From: Phascolomyces articulosus
Lineage: Eukaryota; Mucoromycota; Mucoromycetes; Mucorales; Lichtheimiaceae
Reading direction: 5' to 3'
DNA length: 64,000 nucleotides
Assembly: GCA_025677815.1 (NCBI GenBank)
Contig: JAIXMP010000026.1
Coordinates: 310,001-374,000, forward strand
A model generated the notes under the pieces. That model ran no database searches, was not told where the DNA came from, and saw nothing but the letters and a program-made list of their open reading frames with translations. Made by a program: the position numbers and the translations under genes. The stretch's first letter is position 1. Every line of letters starts with the position of its first letter. Shown here in pieces: positions 48,965 to 61,653 of the stretch.

Positions 48965-50773
48965 TTACTTTTCAGAATCACCATCTTCACTTGTTCTCAT
49001 ATATTCTGAAGGTCGTCGTGCTTTAATATTAGAAAATTGCATCGGACTGTTGGATCGGATGGTAGAAGTAGGTGAAGAAGGTCGACTTCCTACAGGAATG
49101 GTGGAACTATAAGATGGAGGTGGATTTAAAAGAGGTGTGACCAAAGATCGACAAGATTGTAATCGAGCTTCCAAGTTCTATTCATTTATATATAAAATGA
49201 TGATCATGAGTGTGCGTAATTCTCTCTCTCTCTCGTTATAAAAACAACATAGAGAATATATATCATCCATATAAAAAATCAGATATTTTTTTTAAAAGAA
49301 ACTTACTCTCACACGGCCCACCATTTCCTGCACCATCTTGACTGGATTCGAAGCACTATTGATACTGGCACCATTCATATTACCACCAATACTATTGGTG
49401 CGGGGTATACGGGTTCGACGACTAAATGATGGATCATAGTGTAAACTACCAGGTCGATCAGGTGTGGGTGAACGAGAATTAGCTGCATTTTGTTGATGTT
49501 GATCGACTTGTCGTTGTAAATCTTTACAAGTACGTTCAGAAGAATCTAATTTGGATTCCATTTCTTGAATGATTTCGGATTGTTTGGATGATTGTTGACG
49601 TAATACGGAAAGTTCATGATTGACATCTATATATGTATATATTTGTTGTTTCTTGACATTAGTTTCTATCCAATTCCTTTGTGTTTGATTTCTCCTCCCT
49701 TATTCTGTGTATTGTCAACATCATTACCATTTAATTCATCCTTTAATCGCTGTGTTTGTTCAGTAAGATTATCTTTTGCTGCAATTTCGTTTTCTAATAA
49801 AGATAGATAGATAGAATTGATTTGGGAAATCAGAAAATTTGAGAATTTTGAATTTCCGGATTTTGACGGTCGAAATATTAAAAATTTACCAAGAATAACG
49901 TTTCGTTCAATGGACTTGTTTAATTTAACCTCCAGATCAGATAATGAAGATGTAGCTGCCCTATTCTCGTTTCAGGATCCATAAGCATCAGTATCCATTC
50001 TTCCATTCCCCCCCCTGCCCAAAATCCATTACCTTTCAGTTCGTTCTAAATCATCATTATCCAATTCCAACTCTAAAATTTTTCGTCGAAACATTTCTTC
50101 CGTTGCTCTCAAGATATCGATTTCACGTTGCATTTGAAGTGTTTGCATATTTTGTTCATGTTTTGCTTGTGTGTATTTTGACTATTTTGTAACATTTTGA
50201 GCATCAATAGAGGATTTTTTTTTTTAAAAAAAAGGTCCGTGTGTATGTGTCGGTGTATGCGTCATAGGTATAATATTTTCTCTCTCTCTTTTTTTTGGTG
50301 ACATGACATGATGGTGACGGAGGAGAAGAAGAAACTTTTCCATGTATTATTCATTTTTTACCTTCCATTCATCCGCTTCATATTTAAAATGTTCACACCT
50401 TGACTTTAAATCTTTATATGCCTTTTCCGTCGTTTGTAATTCTTTTTCAAGTTCTTCTTCCAGTTCACGTGAAGATACTTGAAATTCATCTAAAGCCAAT
50501 CTAGTATCTTGTAATGTTGCTTCGAGATTTTCTGCATGAGAACGATAATAGTCCAGTTCTTCTTGCACTGAATTAAATTGTCTATTTATTATTTATTGTT
50601 GTAAAAAAAAATGGGTTTGGTTTTTTTTTCATGAATTTCAATGGTACCTTTGTATTTCCTCCTTCCTCCTTTTTTTTTTTTTTGGTTCACTACCTCAAAA
50701 TCCCCCAACCAAAAAAAAAAAAAAAAACTTTATATAAAACTCACACAATGCGCGACGAGAAATCCACAGCCAT
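48965..50773 (-). CDS. nudE: NudE, dynein-LIS1 adaptor
   Basis: Multi-exon gene on minus. Exon 1 (50745-50773) encodes MAVDFSSRI. Exon 2 (50362-50581) gives VQEELDYYRSHAENLEATLQ, then EFQVSSRELEEELEKELQTT and FKYEADEWK, the hallmark N-terminal coiled coil of NudE/NUDEL. Further exons give RREIDILRATEE-type coiled coil with ELELDNDDLERTER, then SSLSDLEVKLNKSIERN, ENEIAAKDNLTEQ, and a Ser/Pro/Arg-rich tail (SRSPTPDRPG, SRPSSPTSTIRSN). It ends EYMRTSEDGDSEK. NudE links LIS1 (PAC1/NudF) to cytoplasmic dynein and is needed for nuclear migration in hyphae. About seven exons are needed; internal borders lie near 50185-50037, 49967-49890, 49791-49730, 49626-49303 and 49174. Confidence 0.9.
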
Positions 50774-52581
50774 GTTTTTTTTTATCGGTTGATAGGTGAG
50801 TACAAAGAAAGGAGGGAGAAACGGAGAGCTCGGAGTTACGTTATTCAATTACTATGAAATCAAGAGTGCAAGCAGGAAGAATGGTCGGAGATGGCAATAC
50901 TCTAAAAGCTTTCCGTAGATATGGTCAATTGTGTGACACTTTTCTTTTTAGTGTGGTGGCACCTCTTTTTTTTTTGCAAGGAGTAAATCATTTTAAATAG
51001 AAAAAGGCGGGTTTGGATGCGTTCATAATAAAATTTAATAATAATAATAATAAATCATACCATTATTTCTTATTATTCATCATCATCCTTTAGTCCTTTA
51101 TCAAAATGAAATGTCAATTGCGTGCTACCCAGTCTTCTGTCTACTATTATACTAATACATCAGATACATGATGTAATTCACTCCAAGATTTATAATAATA
51201 ATAGTAACATGCGGTTTTTTTTTATCGTGTTTCACTTTTGATTTCTGCATCATTCCACATAATATATCAAGTATAACAGAGATAGGGTTCCTTGCATATT
51301 AAAGAAGAAAGATAAAGAAAAAAAAAGGTCTTAAAATATCTCTCTATCTTGTAATTATGACAAATAGTTTTGTTTATTATTAACACGGAAGCATGTCCGG
51401 GCGCAGCATTAGATAAAAATGGTAAAGTGGGCAAGTATCATTATTATGATTCAAATCTTCATACCATTTTCAATCCTCTTCCGTTACCTTCTTCCTCCTT
51501 CCTTCCTTCCTTCCTGTATTCCCCCAGTTCGCAGGATTTCGATTCACTCACCCTCTAAAAAAAAGGTGATCCCATACTAAACACAGAAAAAGAGTCATTT
51601 GATCATTTGTCATGAATAATTAGTATTGTTGTCAGTGTTGTATTTTTAATTTGAGAGATGAGAAGAAGGAAGGTAGCGTGAGTAGTAATGTGTTTAAAGG
51701 TATGGGGGGAGGAGGAGGAGAGTGAGGGGCTGATAAGCCTTTATAATTTTACTATGAAACACTTATCTCTTTTTGTCTTTTTTTCTAAAATCACTTTTAC
51801 TCCAACTAAACTACGACGACAACGACTGCGACAACCACACGCTTTTCTTTTTTAATCAGAAGAAATGGGCTCATTTGAGGGATTTATTATGATGATTGAA
51901 TTACACATGCACAGACCGTGTTACACATTCAACGATAAACGGAAAGAACGGAGTGATTATTATCGATGGGATTTGAATGCAATTGATAGATGCTTAAAGA
52001 AAAAAAAAAGGTCGCGACCCAACAATCAATAACAAGTTTTTTTGAACGATTAACAGCACATACACACACTAAAATGATATCTCGGTATGAATGGGTGTGT
52101 GTGTGGGAATTATCGTGGCCTGAGCAAAAAAAAAAAGAAAAGTTTTTTTGGAGGCAGTACCATAAATAGAATAGTGTTTGGAGTTTATTAAAGAGAGAAT
52201 AGGCGATCTCCATTATCACCATGTTTTTATAATATATAATAATGATTATTGATGAGTACAACAAGGTCCCCTCTCTTATTCTTGTATCAGGATGTTAGCG
52301 TGATATTATATAACTGATTGTTTGTTGTTGTTGCTGTTGTGTATACTTGTTGGGGGGAGGGAGAAAGGTGGGGTCTAGAAAAAGAAAACGAGGCGTGTGA
52401 GTTGGAAAAAAAAAGATTTTTATAAAAACCCTTTCTTTTTTTTTCTTCTTTCCTTTCTTTTCAACCCAACACTTTCTTCTTTTCTTTTTATTCATCTTTT
52501 TTTTTGCTTACAAACAAACGAACAAAAGAACGAACAACGTTATTCTCTATCCCATCTCATATATATAGGAAAAAAAAGATC
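50774..52581. other. Divergent intergenic region between nudE and the Reg1-like gene
   Basis: About 1.8 kb of spacer carrying both promoters. Long T and pyrimidine tracts appear at 52410-52510 just before the Reg1-like start. No gene is seen; ORFs on both strands are low complexity. Confidence 0.45.
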
Positions 52582-54065
52582 ATGAAAGCACGAATACATG
52601 TCGATTATCTTTCACACGATTGGGAAGCCAACGATGTCATTTGTGCGCATACACAAATCTATAAGCAAATCCGAGCCATGAAGACCAAATTAAATAAAGA
52701 TCCAGAGAATAAATCCATACTAGTAGAATATCAACGATTGAATCGATATCAAAATGCTTTATGGAGACAAATGTCTAGGACATGTACTTCTCGTTTGGGC
52801 AAACAGAATCATTTGGTTCATCCTTCCACAGTCAACTGGTAAAAATTAATCTCCTGTCTTTTTTTTTTTCGGGTGGTGAAATTGGATGGTGTGTGCGTAT
52901 GTGTAATGATACTTACCATGTTTGTTTATGCACTCTTTTTTTTTTAATATGAAATAATAGGCAAAAAGAATCTGATATCACATGTAAGGCACATTCTTTT
53001 CAACATTTTACTCACTTCTCTTTCTGGTTTTTTTATATATATACTCACACCATATTATCATTATAACTATTAGGGCTTTATGGACCATTATATACCAATG
53101 ATAATGATGAAGATGAAATCACCATGACAACTAGCATGTCATCCACTACTACCACAACAACATCACATTGTCATAACAACAACAACACTGCTACTTCTAT
53201 ACAACGACAACAAGATTTAAAACCTGTATTAAAATCATCCATTTATGTGCGTCGACGAAGGCAAGGTCTTATTGGTGATGGTAGTGCCTTTGGATCTGAA
53301 GATCATGCATTGAATGAAGATCGTATACCATCTTTTTCTTCCATTGCCTCTACATCTTCTTCCACTTCTACAGTACTTCCACCACCTACACCTACCAATA
53401 GTACTGGTGTTCGATTTAGTCCTGAATCAACCAAAATTCAATACTTTATTCCTGAATCACCTGTCCAAGAATTCCTTGAAGGAGGTGATTATTATACCAC
53501 AAGAAATCATGATTACATGAAAGAATCATCTTGGAATCCTTATTGGTCGTATGAAAGTGATGAAGAAGATCATTTATATGGTTTTGATGACGATGAAGAC
53601 GATGATCAAGAAGATGATGATTTATGGGAATTGATGGTGGGTGTGACCCATCGTATCAAAAATTGGTTTATTCCACCACGTCGGAAACAACAAGTAGCTA
53701 CCAATAACACTGCTACCACTACAACTACAACTACCGCACAAAACAGTAATAGCATCAGTAGTAGTAGTAGTAGAAACGTGATAACGACAACTACGAATAA
53801 TGGTAACCTTTTGGATTTAGTGTTTACATTAATTTCCATTACAAAATCTGTGGCATCCTTGATGGCCACTTGGGTTGTTTATCAAGGTTTAGTACGTATG
53901 CTTTGGGTCGTACGTCGTCCTGCTATTCGAAATCGTCAACAACAACAATATCATCAAGAAACTTCCGAACAACATTATTTTCAATTGAAACATAAAGATA
54001 CCAATCATCACAAAATTTTATCATCATCTTCTAAAAAAAATAATAACACTTCTTCATCATCATAG
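52582..54065 (+). CDS. REG1: Reg1-like regulatory subunit of protein phosphatase 1
   Basis: Three exons (52582-52838, 52961-52983, 53074-54065) join in phase to 423 residues. The N-terminus has VDYLSHDWEANDV and a QRLNRYQNALWRQM helix, matching the DUF1752 (GATA-like) module of Reg1/Reg2. Across the 23-nt exon it reads QKESDITWLYGPLYT, almost the same as the SDVTWLYGPL block of yeast Reg1. LKPVLKSS corresponds to the KPILKKR block, and TGVRFSPESTKIQYF holds the RVxF-like PP1-docking site. An acidic stretch and a hydrophobic segment (LDLVFTLISITKSVASLMATWVV; only its first 20 residues are hydrophobic throughout) follow. The tail is low complexity. In yeast, Reg1 targets Glc7 to Snf1 for glucose repression. 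The possible membrane segment is not part of yeast Reg1. Confidence 0.85.
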
Positions 54066-57000
54066 TTCTTTTTTTTTTCTTATCATTTTCAAAAAAAAAA
54101 TACCAATACCCAAAAATTCATAATCATCCTCCCTTTCACACACACACATATTTTAAGCAAACCAATCTCATCCCACTTTTTTTTTCTTTCTATTTTGTAT
54201 TATTATTATCATTCATCATCCCATCATTTATTATTTTTATTGTGTATATATTTTTTATGACATGAGCATATGTCAACTCTCTTTTTTTTTCCAAAAATAA
54301 TTAATAAAAATTATTATCAACAACAACATTATCATGATAAACCACAAAAAAAGTAGGTGTGTCCACGTGGAAAAGAGAGGAGGGTGAAATTGGTTTTTTT
54401 TATATACTTAAACCTGGTTTTATCAAGATGACAAATCTTCAATGAAACATATATATATATATATATATATCAAAATGCTTGGCTGATATGGTTTATGGAA
54501 GCATAAAAAAAGCAATATACCACTATCAAGCTCACATTCATCCATGATTAGAAAGAACAACGTGGTTTTTGATAGCTAATGGGAGAAAAAAAATGTAACA
54601 GAAAAAAAAATTAATTTCTTCTAATGAATAAACTTTTTTTATGTTAGTAGTAGCAGCTTACTGTGTAAACAATCCTAAACGTTCTTCCTGATGATGAAAT
54701 TGATAACCAAAGAATTGGTTTCATTTTCTTTTTTTAACAGCGCGTTGTTTACACACAACTATAGAGCCCCCAACATCACTTTTTCTGTTATTTCGATAAT
54801 GAAAGGTTTGACAACAACACCTGATAGATCTTTATCAGGTAAAAAAAAAATGGATAAATCGGTTAATTTGTTCAATGGTGTTGAGTTCATTCCATTTGTT
54901 CTGATAAAACTATTACTTTTAGAGTTCTGTTCCCAATAACAATCATTGAAACAAAATGCTGCTGCTTATTTCTTAATCTCTTCCTAATATACCTTGAAAT
55001 TCTAAACAAAAGGCAGCGTTCGTGATGAAATTAGGGTGTGATGTAACAACAAATAGGTGTTCTTATACCCCCACATCCAGATGTCTTTCGCTATAATATA
55101 CCTATACATCCATTTTTTTGAGTATACATGAAAAAGATTTGCTCTATGTCCTGTAGATCAATACAGAATATAATAAAGAAACTTAACTGTGTATGTGTCA
55201 AATATAAAGCTTTCATGAACTAAATGTTTTAAAATCGCACTGTTTAAATTCGTCTGCTACAGTTTTTAGCATAGGAATAGTGCCATAGAAAGCTTGATGA
55301 AAATTGAATTACTCTTCACTGGAGAAGAATGATGTTACAACCATGATAGTTGGCTCTGGATCGTGTTGTAAATTTCTCATTTTTAAACCACGCCAAATCG
55401 CTATAATAATTTATCAAGAAGGTCATTTATATTCGCATCCGTACCATAAAAATCACATATGCTTACCTATCGATATATTAGAGACTTGTAATGTATACCA
55501 AAATCATTGACCAATAATATTTAATACTTCTCACTTGGCAATAAAAGTTGTTTGTTACGATCACATATAGTAATAGAATACACCATTCGTCTGGCAGCAT
55601 TGAGTATATTATCTTTTTATCTACATAGAGTTGTAAAAAAAAAAAACCCATGCTATATAAAAATGGATCTACTACCATACATAGAGAATAAACTCACACT
55701 ATAAATTGTTATATACCAAACTTACTAAATCAAAAACATTGATATATATCCTTTTAAATTTTGTGTGCTTATATTTAATATATACTTGACGGTCCATCTT
55801 TCTTTATTACATGTTCACAAAAACTACTATGTTATGACGTTCGCTCCTACTCTATGTATTGTAACATTTCCATTTGTTAACAACCTCGACCATCATATAT
55901 TAATTTATTACACCTAATCCACATCCATGTAAATCCTATATTGTAATAATAGTATACTAAAATCCATCACCCTCAGCGACAGCTTCTAGAAAAATAAAAT
56001 AGACCAATTTTCCGTATAGGGTAATTGACTGCTCAATGACAATTTCATCATTGATGGATTTGACATTGTTTTTAAAAAGAAATGTGGATCAAAACATATA
56101 TAATATATAATTTAGAATTGATTTGGATGATAGACAGAGTCTTGAAAAATCTTAAATATATCAACCTTTCCATACTATGAAAAAAAAAGACGATAGGTGG
56201 TTATCCTATATTAAATCATCGCCACACTCTTTTTTGAATGAATTAAAGTAAAACAAAGTACCCATTGTTCCATCTTTTTAACAGCTTTTAAAATTGTGTT
56301 TTGTTATCCTGGTATACCTCCTCAATATGTTCGTTTTTTTCTATTTCATATGCATTTTGAATAGGTAAGAAATATATAAGTTGTACAATAAAATGGGATG
56401 CGCAGCTGTGCTTATAACAAGATGTTGACTACGCATTGATAATTCTCTTACTAATAAACAAATGTGTCCTATTCCATAATAAAGATGAACCAGATAGATA
56501 TATGAATCTATTACTATTGGATCTTCAATATTGAACTCAATTTGGAAAAAGTGACCCATTTTTTTTCAGAAACCATAGACACACAATGAAATAATAATAA
56601 TGGATGAATCCAAGAGAAAGAGCCATATGCAAGTTCATTCGTCAATGATTGGATATTTCATACTCCATTTTTTTGATGCTAAAAATTTTTCTGTTCCGGG
56701 CAAAACACATTTTGGTTCCTTCATTATAATCAAGTAATATTACTTACCATGGAATTGAACAACCCACATGATAATCCTATTCTCGTTTCATGTTTTATGT
56801 TGAATAAAAATAATGGGGATAAATGATGATGATGACACCTTGCGTTATATCCTTTTTTCACATTAATTTTTAATAGACCATTGTTCTATAATAAAAAGTA
56901 GTAGCAGTGGTACTAGATTCCCTGTGGAAAATACATTGGATTTTTTTTTTCATTTTCATTTTATCGATAACGTTAAGTGAAATCTTGATTAATCTACTGT

Positions 57001-58339
57001 ACGAGGAAACTTTTTTTTTCACATTGGTCAATTGGTTTATGGTGTTTGAGCCATATGTATTAAAGAACTTTTCCCTCCATTCTTACACCATTATAGATCA
57101 TAAAAGAGTTGACATTTACTTTTTTCTTACATTCCTGAAACTATTTCAGGTATTTATCTATGGTTGTTCAATTATTTATTTATTTTTATTATAGGTTATT
57201 CCCTCCCCCCCACAAGTGGATGATGATATTAATTTAATAAATTGTGTTATCGCATTTGTTTTTACCAAAACAGGTGTTTTTTTTATATTGTTTATCAAGT
57301 GGCATTCCATGGCTGGGGAAATAGAGATAATTGTCTCTTTTCCTTCATTCCTCCCCCAAAAAAAGAAATAGGATGGTTCAAAAAAAGAAGGATACGTTAT
57401 CATCATGCGTCTTCTCTCTCTTTTTATATTATAATCATGAAGAAAACCTCGGTGCCATGCGAGCCAAAAAAAAAAGGATACTTATCAGATGATAAATTGT
57501 ACTACTATTATAATTCTATCTTATTACTACTACTATTACTACTTTATAAGATCGTCATATAAAAAAAACCAAGAAGAAATTTGTCGGGTCGAAGAGGAAA
57601 AGGGAAGTATAATTTTATAAGAAGATCGGATCTTGTTAGTGAACGTTTTTATAGCAACAGCGATTTCTTTACCATAAAAATAAAAAAAAATAATGACGGG
57701 TTGTAAAAGTATAATTTTTTTTTCTTATCAAGAAAATAAAAAAAAGGTCCCTTGTTTTAAAAGTAATGATAAACATATTTTACATTTAACCATTGGCAAC
57801 TACTACTATTTTTTGGGGGGTGGGGTGGGATGTGTATATATAATAGTAATATATATATATTATATGAGGATGATGAGGATGATGATGATTGAAAGAGGGG
57901 ATCTCATGCCAAAAAAAATGATTGTGACTTTTTTGAGGCAAAAAAAGTATCGGAAAATCAAGGAATCAATTTTTTTTAAATAGATACGACGATCAAATCG
58001 GAATCATCATTCCACCATGACAGGGCAAAAAAAAACTTATTATTATTTGAAATAAAACCCATCCCATTTTTTTATTCTTATCCATTCAGATTACACACAT
58101 ACACGCACGCGCATTACCCACTCGAATTTTATAAGATCTTTAAATCTTTTTCTTCTACTTCTTGTTTCCCTCTTTTGTCTTTTTGTCTTTTACTTTTATT
58201 TTTTTCTTTCTTTCTTTCTTTTATTTTATTTTGTTTTTTTTTTTTTGTAATCATTTTTCTTGTGTATCATATTTTCATATATATATATAAAAGAAGAAGA
58301 AGAACACTATTTTATTACGATATCTTTTTTAACTAATAA
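54066..58339. other. Long intergenic region, no gene seen
   Basis: About 4.3 kb, the longest gene-free stretch in the window. It is AT-rich, with an (AT)n run at about 54450-54470 and many A/T homopolymers. ORFs up to 106 codons lack family resemblance, and most begin at non-ATG codons or in low-complexity sequence. No TIR, tRNA or structured RNA is seen. Confidence 0.45.
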
Positions 58340-60077
58340 ATGCAACAACAACATCAACAACGTACATTAAAACTCCTCGAACCTACCATGACAACAACAA
58401 AAGTAACATCTACCTCATCATCCAGTACCGATAAAGTCATTCTTGATTATTTACTTTATACTTCTATTCAATCACAACTTGATCAAGTCGATCTTGATCA
58501 AGAAGAACCTATTTCTCCATCTTCTTCCGACGACAAAAATATAAAATCCATCACACTTACCACAACAACAACAACAACAACAACAACAACGACAACAGAT
58601 CAACGAGATAAAAAAGCCATCATTGATTCAACCGTTACTGGTAAGTATATATATATACTTTTATAAAAAGAGGAATGACTAATAAAAATATATCATTAGG
58701 TATTTTATCCAATTATCAAAAAAATGACAACCACCACTTGAACAAATATTACTATCCTAACACCATGTCATCATCCGAATCCTCCTCATTTCAACAACGA
58801 CTGAATCTTTATCTATTATCAAATCACGTCTTAGCACGCTATGATGCCCTTGCGAATGATCATGTGATTGTTCGACGAAAACGAAATATCATTAACAACA
58901 ACAACAGCAGTAAAGAACAACAAGATACCATCTTTTCCAATACCCCTCTTTCACCCTTATCCTGTCGACGCCATCATCAGCGACATCCTCCATGTGAATC
59001 TTGTCCGACCCGAACCAATAAAAAGAAATCCGGCTTGATGGATGCTATTCCGATGTTTTTGAAAACCAGTGCTGATTTACTTCGACGTGCCTTAGACAAT
59101 AACAATAACAACACAAAAGACGATCCATCCTCCAGTAATAATCCTATCAAGCCCATGATCTTTGCTGGGCAACAAGTTATGGGTGGGGGTATGCCACCAA
59201 CTTGGTATGATTTATTTTTAAATCTTTTAACCCAAGCTGCTATTGAATGTTACATGTGTGATGGTCAAATGGGACCAGAAGCTATCTTTGAAATCTTTTC
59301 CTATGGTTATGTGGAAGATGAAGATGAACCGGATGAATTAGAAGAGGATGATGATGACGATGATGACGAAAACGATGCAGATAATTCATCGGATGATGAA
59401 GACGAAGAAGAAGAAACATGGAATGTTAAAGCAGCCGATCATCATTTACTTTTCCCAAAAACACGTACCATGTATTTATTTAAAACTCAAGTACGAGAAC
59501 GTGAAAAGGAGTTTCTTGAAGTTCATGACAAGGAGATGACATTACAAGATCATTTTGACATGTTAGCACAACGATACCCACTCTTAGAATTTGAAAAAAG
59601 TATGCATGAATTTATTCAAATGGTGTTCAAATCCATGGATGTGCCTGCATTAGATAAAGTAAGTTTTTTTTCTTTTTGTATCATCATCCCCCCTTCCTTC
59701 ATTGTTCTTTTATATGTATATCTTGCTAACGCACATGAATGATGGTATCATAGTATGGTGAAACCGATGTTGCTTCCATGGTGTATAGATATCCAAGTGA
59801 TGGTTCTTTATTAATGCCAGAAGTACCTGATGATGAATCCAGTAGTATTTATATTGTATCTGATCAATCGTCTCCTCCTTTCTCTTCAGCATCATCCTCT
59901 TCATCATCATCGACTACCTCTTCTTCGCTGGCAGAAGAAGAAGCAGCCGCATTAACAGCGATTGCCTCTTGTTCATCACCGATTCATCTTGGTATTAAAC
60001 GAACGCATTTTCATGAACCTGAATTTTCTCAACAAGTCCCACACCCACCTCCACGAAAAAAGAGATTCACTCAATAA
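58340..60077 (+). CDS. Unknown protein with acidic and low-complexity stretches (527 aa)
   Basis: Three exons (58340-58640, 58700-59658, 59754-60077) join in phase to 527 residues. The N-terminus has a poly-Thr run (about 13 residues) and Ser-rich segments. A conserved-looking core runs FQQRLNLYLLSNHVLARYDA, then SGLMDAIPMFLKTSADLLRR, then TWYDLFLNLLTQAAIECYMC, FEIFSYGYVED, a strongly acidic run of D and E, and FDMLAQRYPLLEFEKSMHEF. The C-terminus is Ser/Ala-rich and ends in a basic RKKRFTQ. A helical core among disordered flanks suggests a regulatory or nuclear protein. I do not recognise the family. Confidence 0.75.
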
Positions 60078-60448
60078 ATCAACGTTATCCATCCGCGTAC
60101 TATTCAATCATCATCATCATCATCATCATCATAATAAAAAAACGATATATATAAAAAAAAGAAGAAAATACCCAAGGCCATCAAATTATATATCTTTTTT
60201 TTAATATATATTATACCCCAAAAAACCACTTGCTTTTGTCTCCTTCTTTTTCTCCCCACTCTCCTCCTCTCCTCCTTCCTATTGTTTTAGAATTTCCTTT
60301 TTTTTTCTCTTTCTACATTTTATTACAAAAAAAAAACATGAAAAAAAATCTAATCAAAATAATTATGGAATCCTTTTTTGTTGTTGTGTCAAGTGTGTTG
60401 TCGTGTGCCTCCTAATTTGTATTTTTTTTTACTCCTTTTTTAATAGGA

Positions 60449-61170
60449 TCATGATTCTCGATACACAACAGCGAGTAATGAAAGTAAAGCAGTAAATGTT
60501 GCCGTCACGGTAACAATGACGATGCCACGTGTTGCTGGAAAATATCCTTGTGTCATGGCAATCTATATATTATTATTTTGAGGAGAAGAATGAGGATGAG
60601 CCCATTTTTGATTTTTTACATTTTTTTTCTTCATGCAAGAGTTTTTACCTGTGAATGAAAAAATCGAATCATAGCAAAAACAAGGAATAACATGCCAATA
60701 AAGATAAATCCAATACCTAAAAGTTTTCCTGCCAATTTAAGTTCTTTTTCCAATCGAAATAATTGCGTTATCCCTAATATATATAACATCATTTTAGCAT
60801 GAAGAAGAAAAAAAAATCTTATCCTTGTTGAGAGATATAAAAAAAAAGGTTGTCTTTATTAAAGATGATGGGGATTAAACTTACCAACGCCAACGGAGAT
60901 GGTGGATAAACTAGTACGAATCCATGCAAGAAATGTACGTTCATTTGCTGATTTGTATATATTAATTCCATGTTTTGCATAATAACAATCAATGATAACA
61001 ACGGATGGGGGAAATAATCGATAGATAAATATACCTAAATGATCTCTAGCAACACTACCGGTATTTTCTAATGAAAGGGACGCTGAAAATCCACTAAACC
61101 ATTCAACAAATTGTGTTTGTAACTTATGTGATTCTTCAAATAAAAGTGGTGTTTCTTCTTCCGTCGCCAT
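60449..61170 (-). CDS. DUF202 (YidH-like) membrane protein
   Basis: Four exons on minus (61035-61170, 60885-60947, 60649-60773, 60449-60562) join in phase to 145 residues. The start is MATEEETPLLFEESHK. The family block ANERTFLAWIRTSLSTISVG is complete and runs across exon 2 into the first of three TM segments. The second is LLGIGFIFIGMLFLVFAMI and the third GIVIVTVTATFTALLSLLAV. DUF202 proteins are small three-TM proteins of vacuolar and plasma membranes; the fold also occurs in Vtc1 of the polyphosphate polymerase complex. The function of stand-alone fungal members is unknown. Confidence 0.88.
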
Positions 61171-61653
61171 CAACAAAAGTGTTTCCTTTTTATCTCTTTT
61201 TTTTTTCTATCTTTTTTTGTTGTTGTTTAACTTATGAGAAAAAAAAAAGAGAGAGAGAGAGAGCTGAAAAAAAAGGGAATATAAATATATATGATATGAT
61301 GTTATATATTTCCCTTGCGTCGTGCTTTGTGATACCCTAGGAATTTGTTGAATCACAGGTGATGAAGGATGATTATTATTATTGATTATAGGATGATGAT
61401 GATAAATAGAAGCAAAGTATGTTGTTGCGTGTGTGAGAAAAAAAATAAACTTTTATATATATATGAAAAAAAAAGAAAAAGTGAAAGAAAAGGAGAAAAA
61501 TATCCTCTGTGTGTGTGTGCGTGTTTTTTTTTCTAATTCAAAAAAAAATAAGAAAGTCGTCTTTCAATAAGGTTTATTTTTTTTTCTGTCTTTTTTTTTT
61601 ATAGTCCCTTCTTTCTATAATAGCCAAAAATGTGCGTGAGTAAGTGGAGTTAT
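61171..61653. other. Intergenic, no gene seen
   Basis: Between the DUF202 start and the isocitrate dehydrogenase stop, which lie in tandem on minus. It holds GA and A/T tracts (GAGAGAGAGA at about 61250). Confidence 0.5.

Noticed and set aside
56907..57562. Overlapping hydrophobic ORFs in the 54-58 kb spacer.
   Set aside because: AT-rich by-products with non-ATG starts, no homology pattern and no splice structure.
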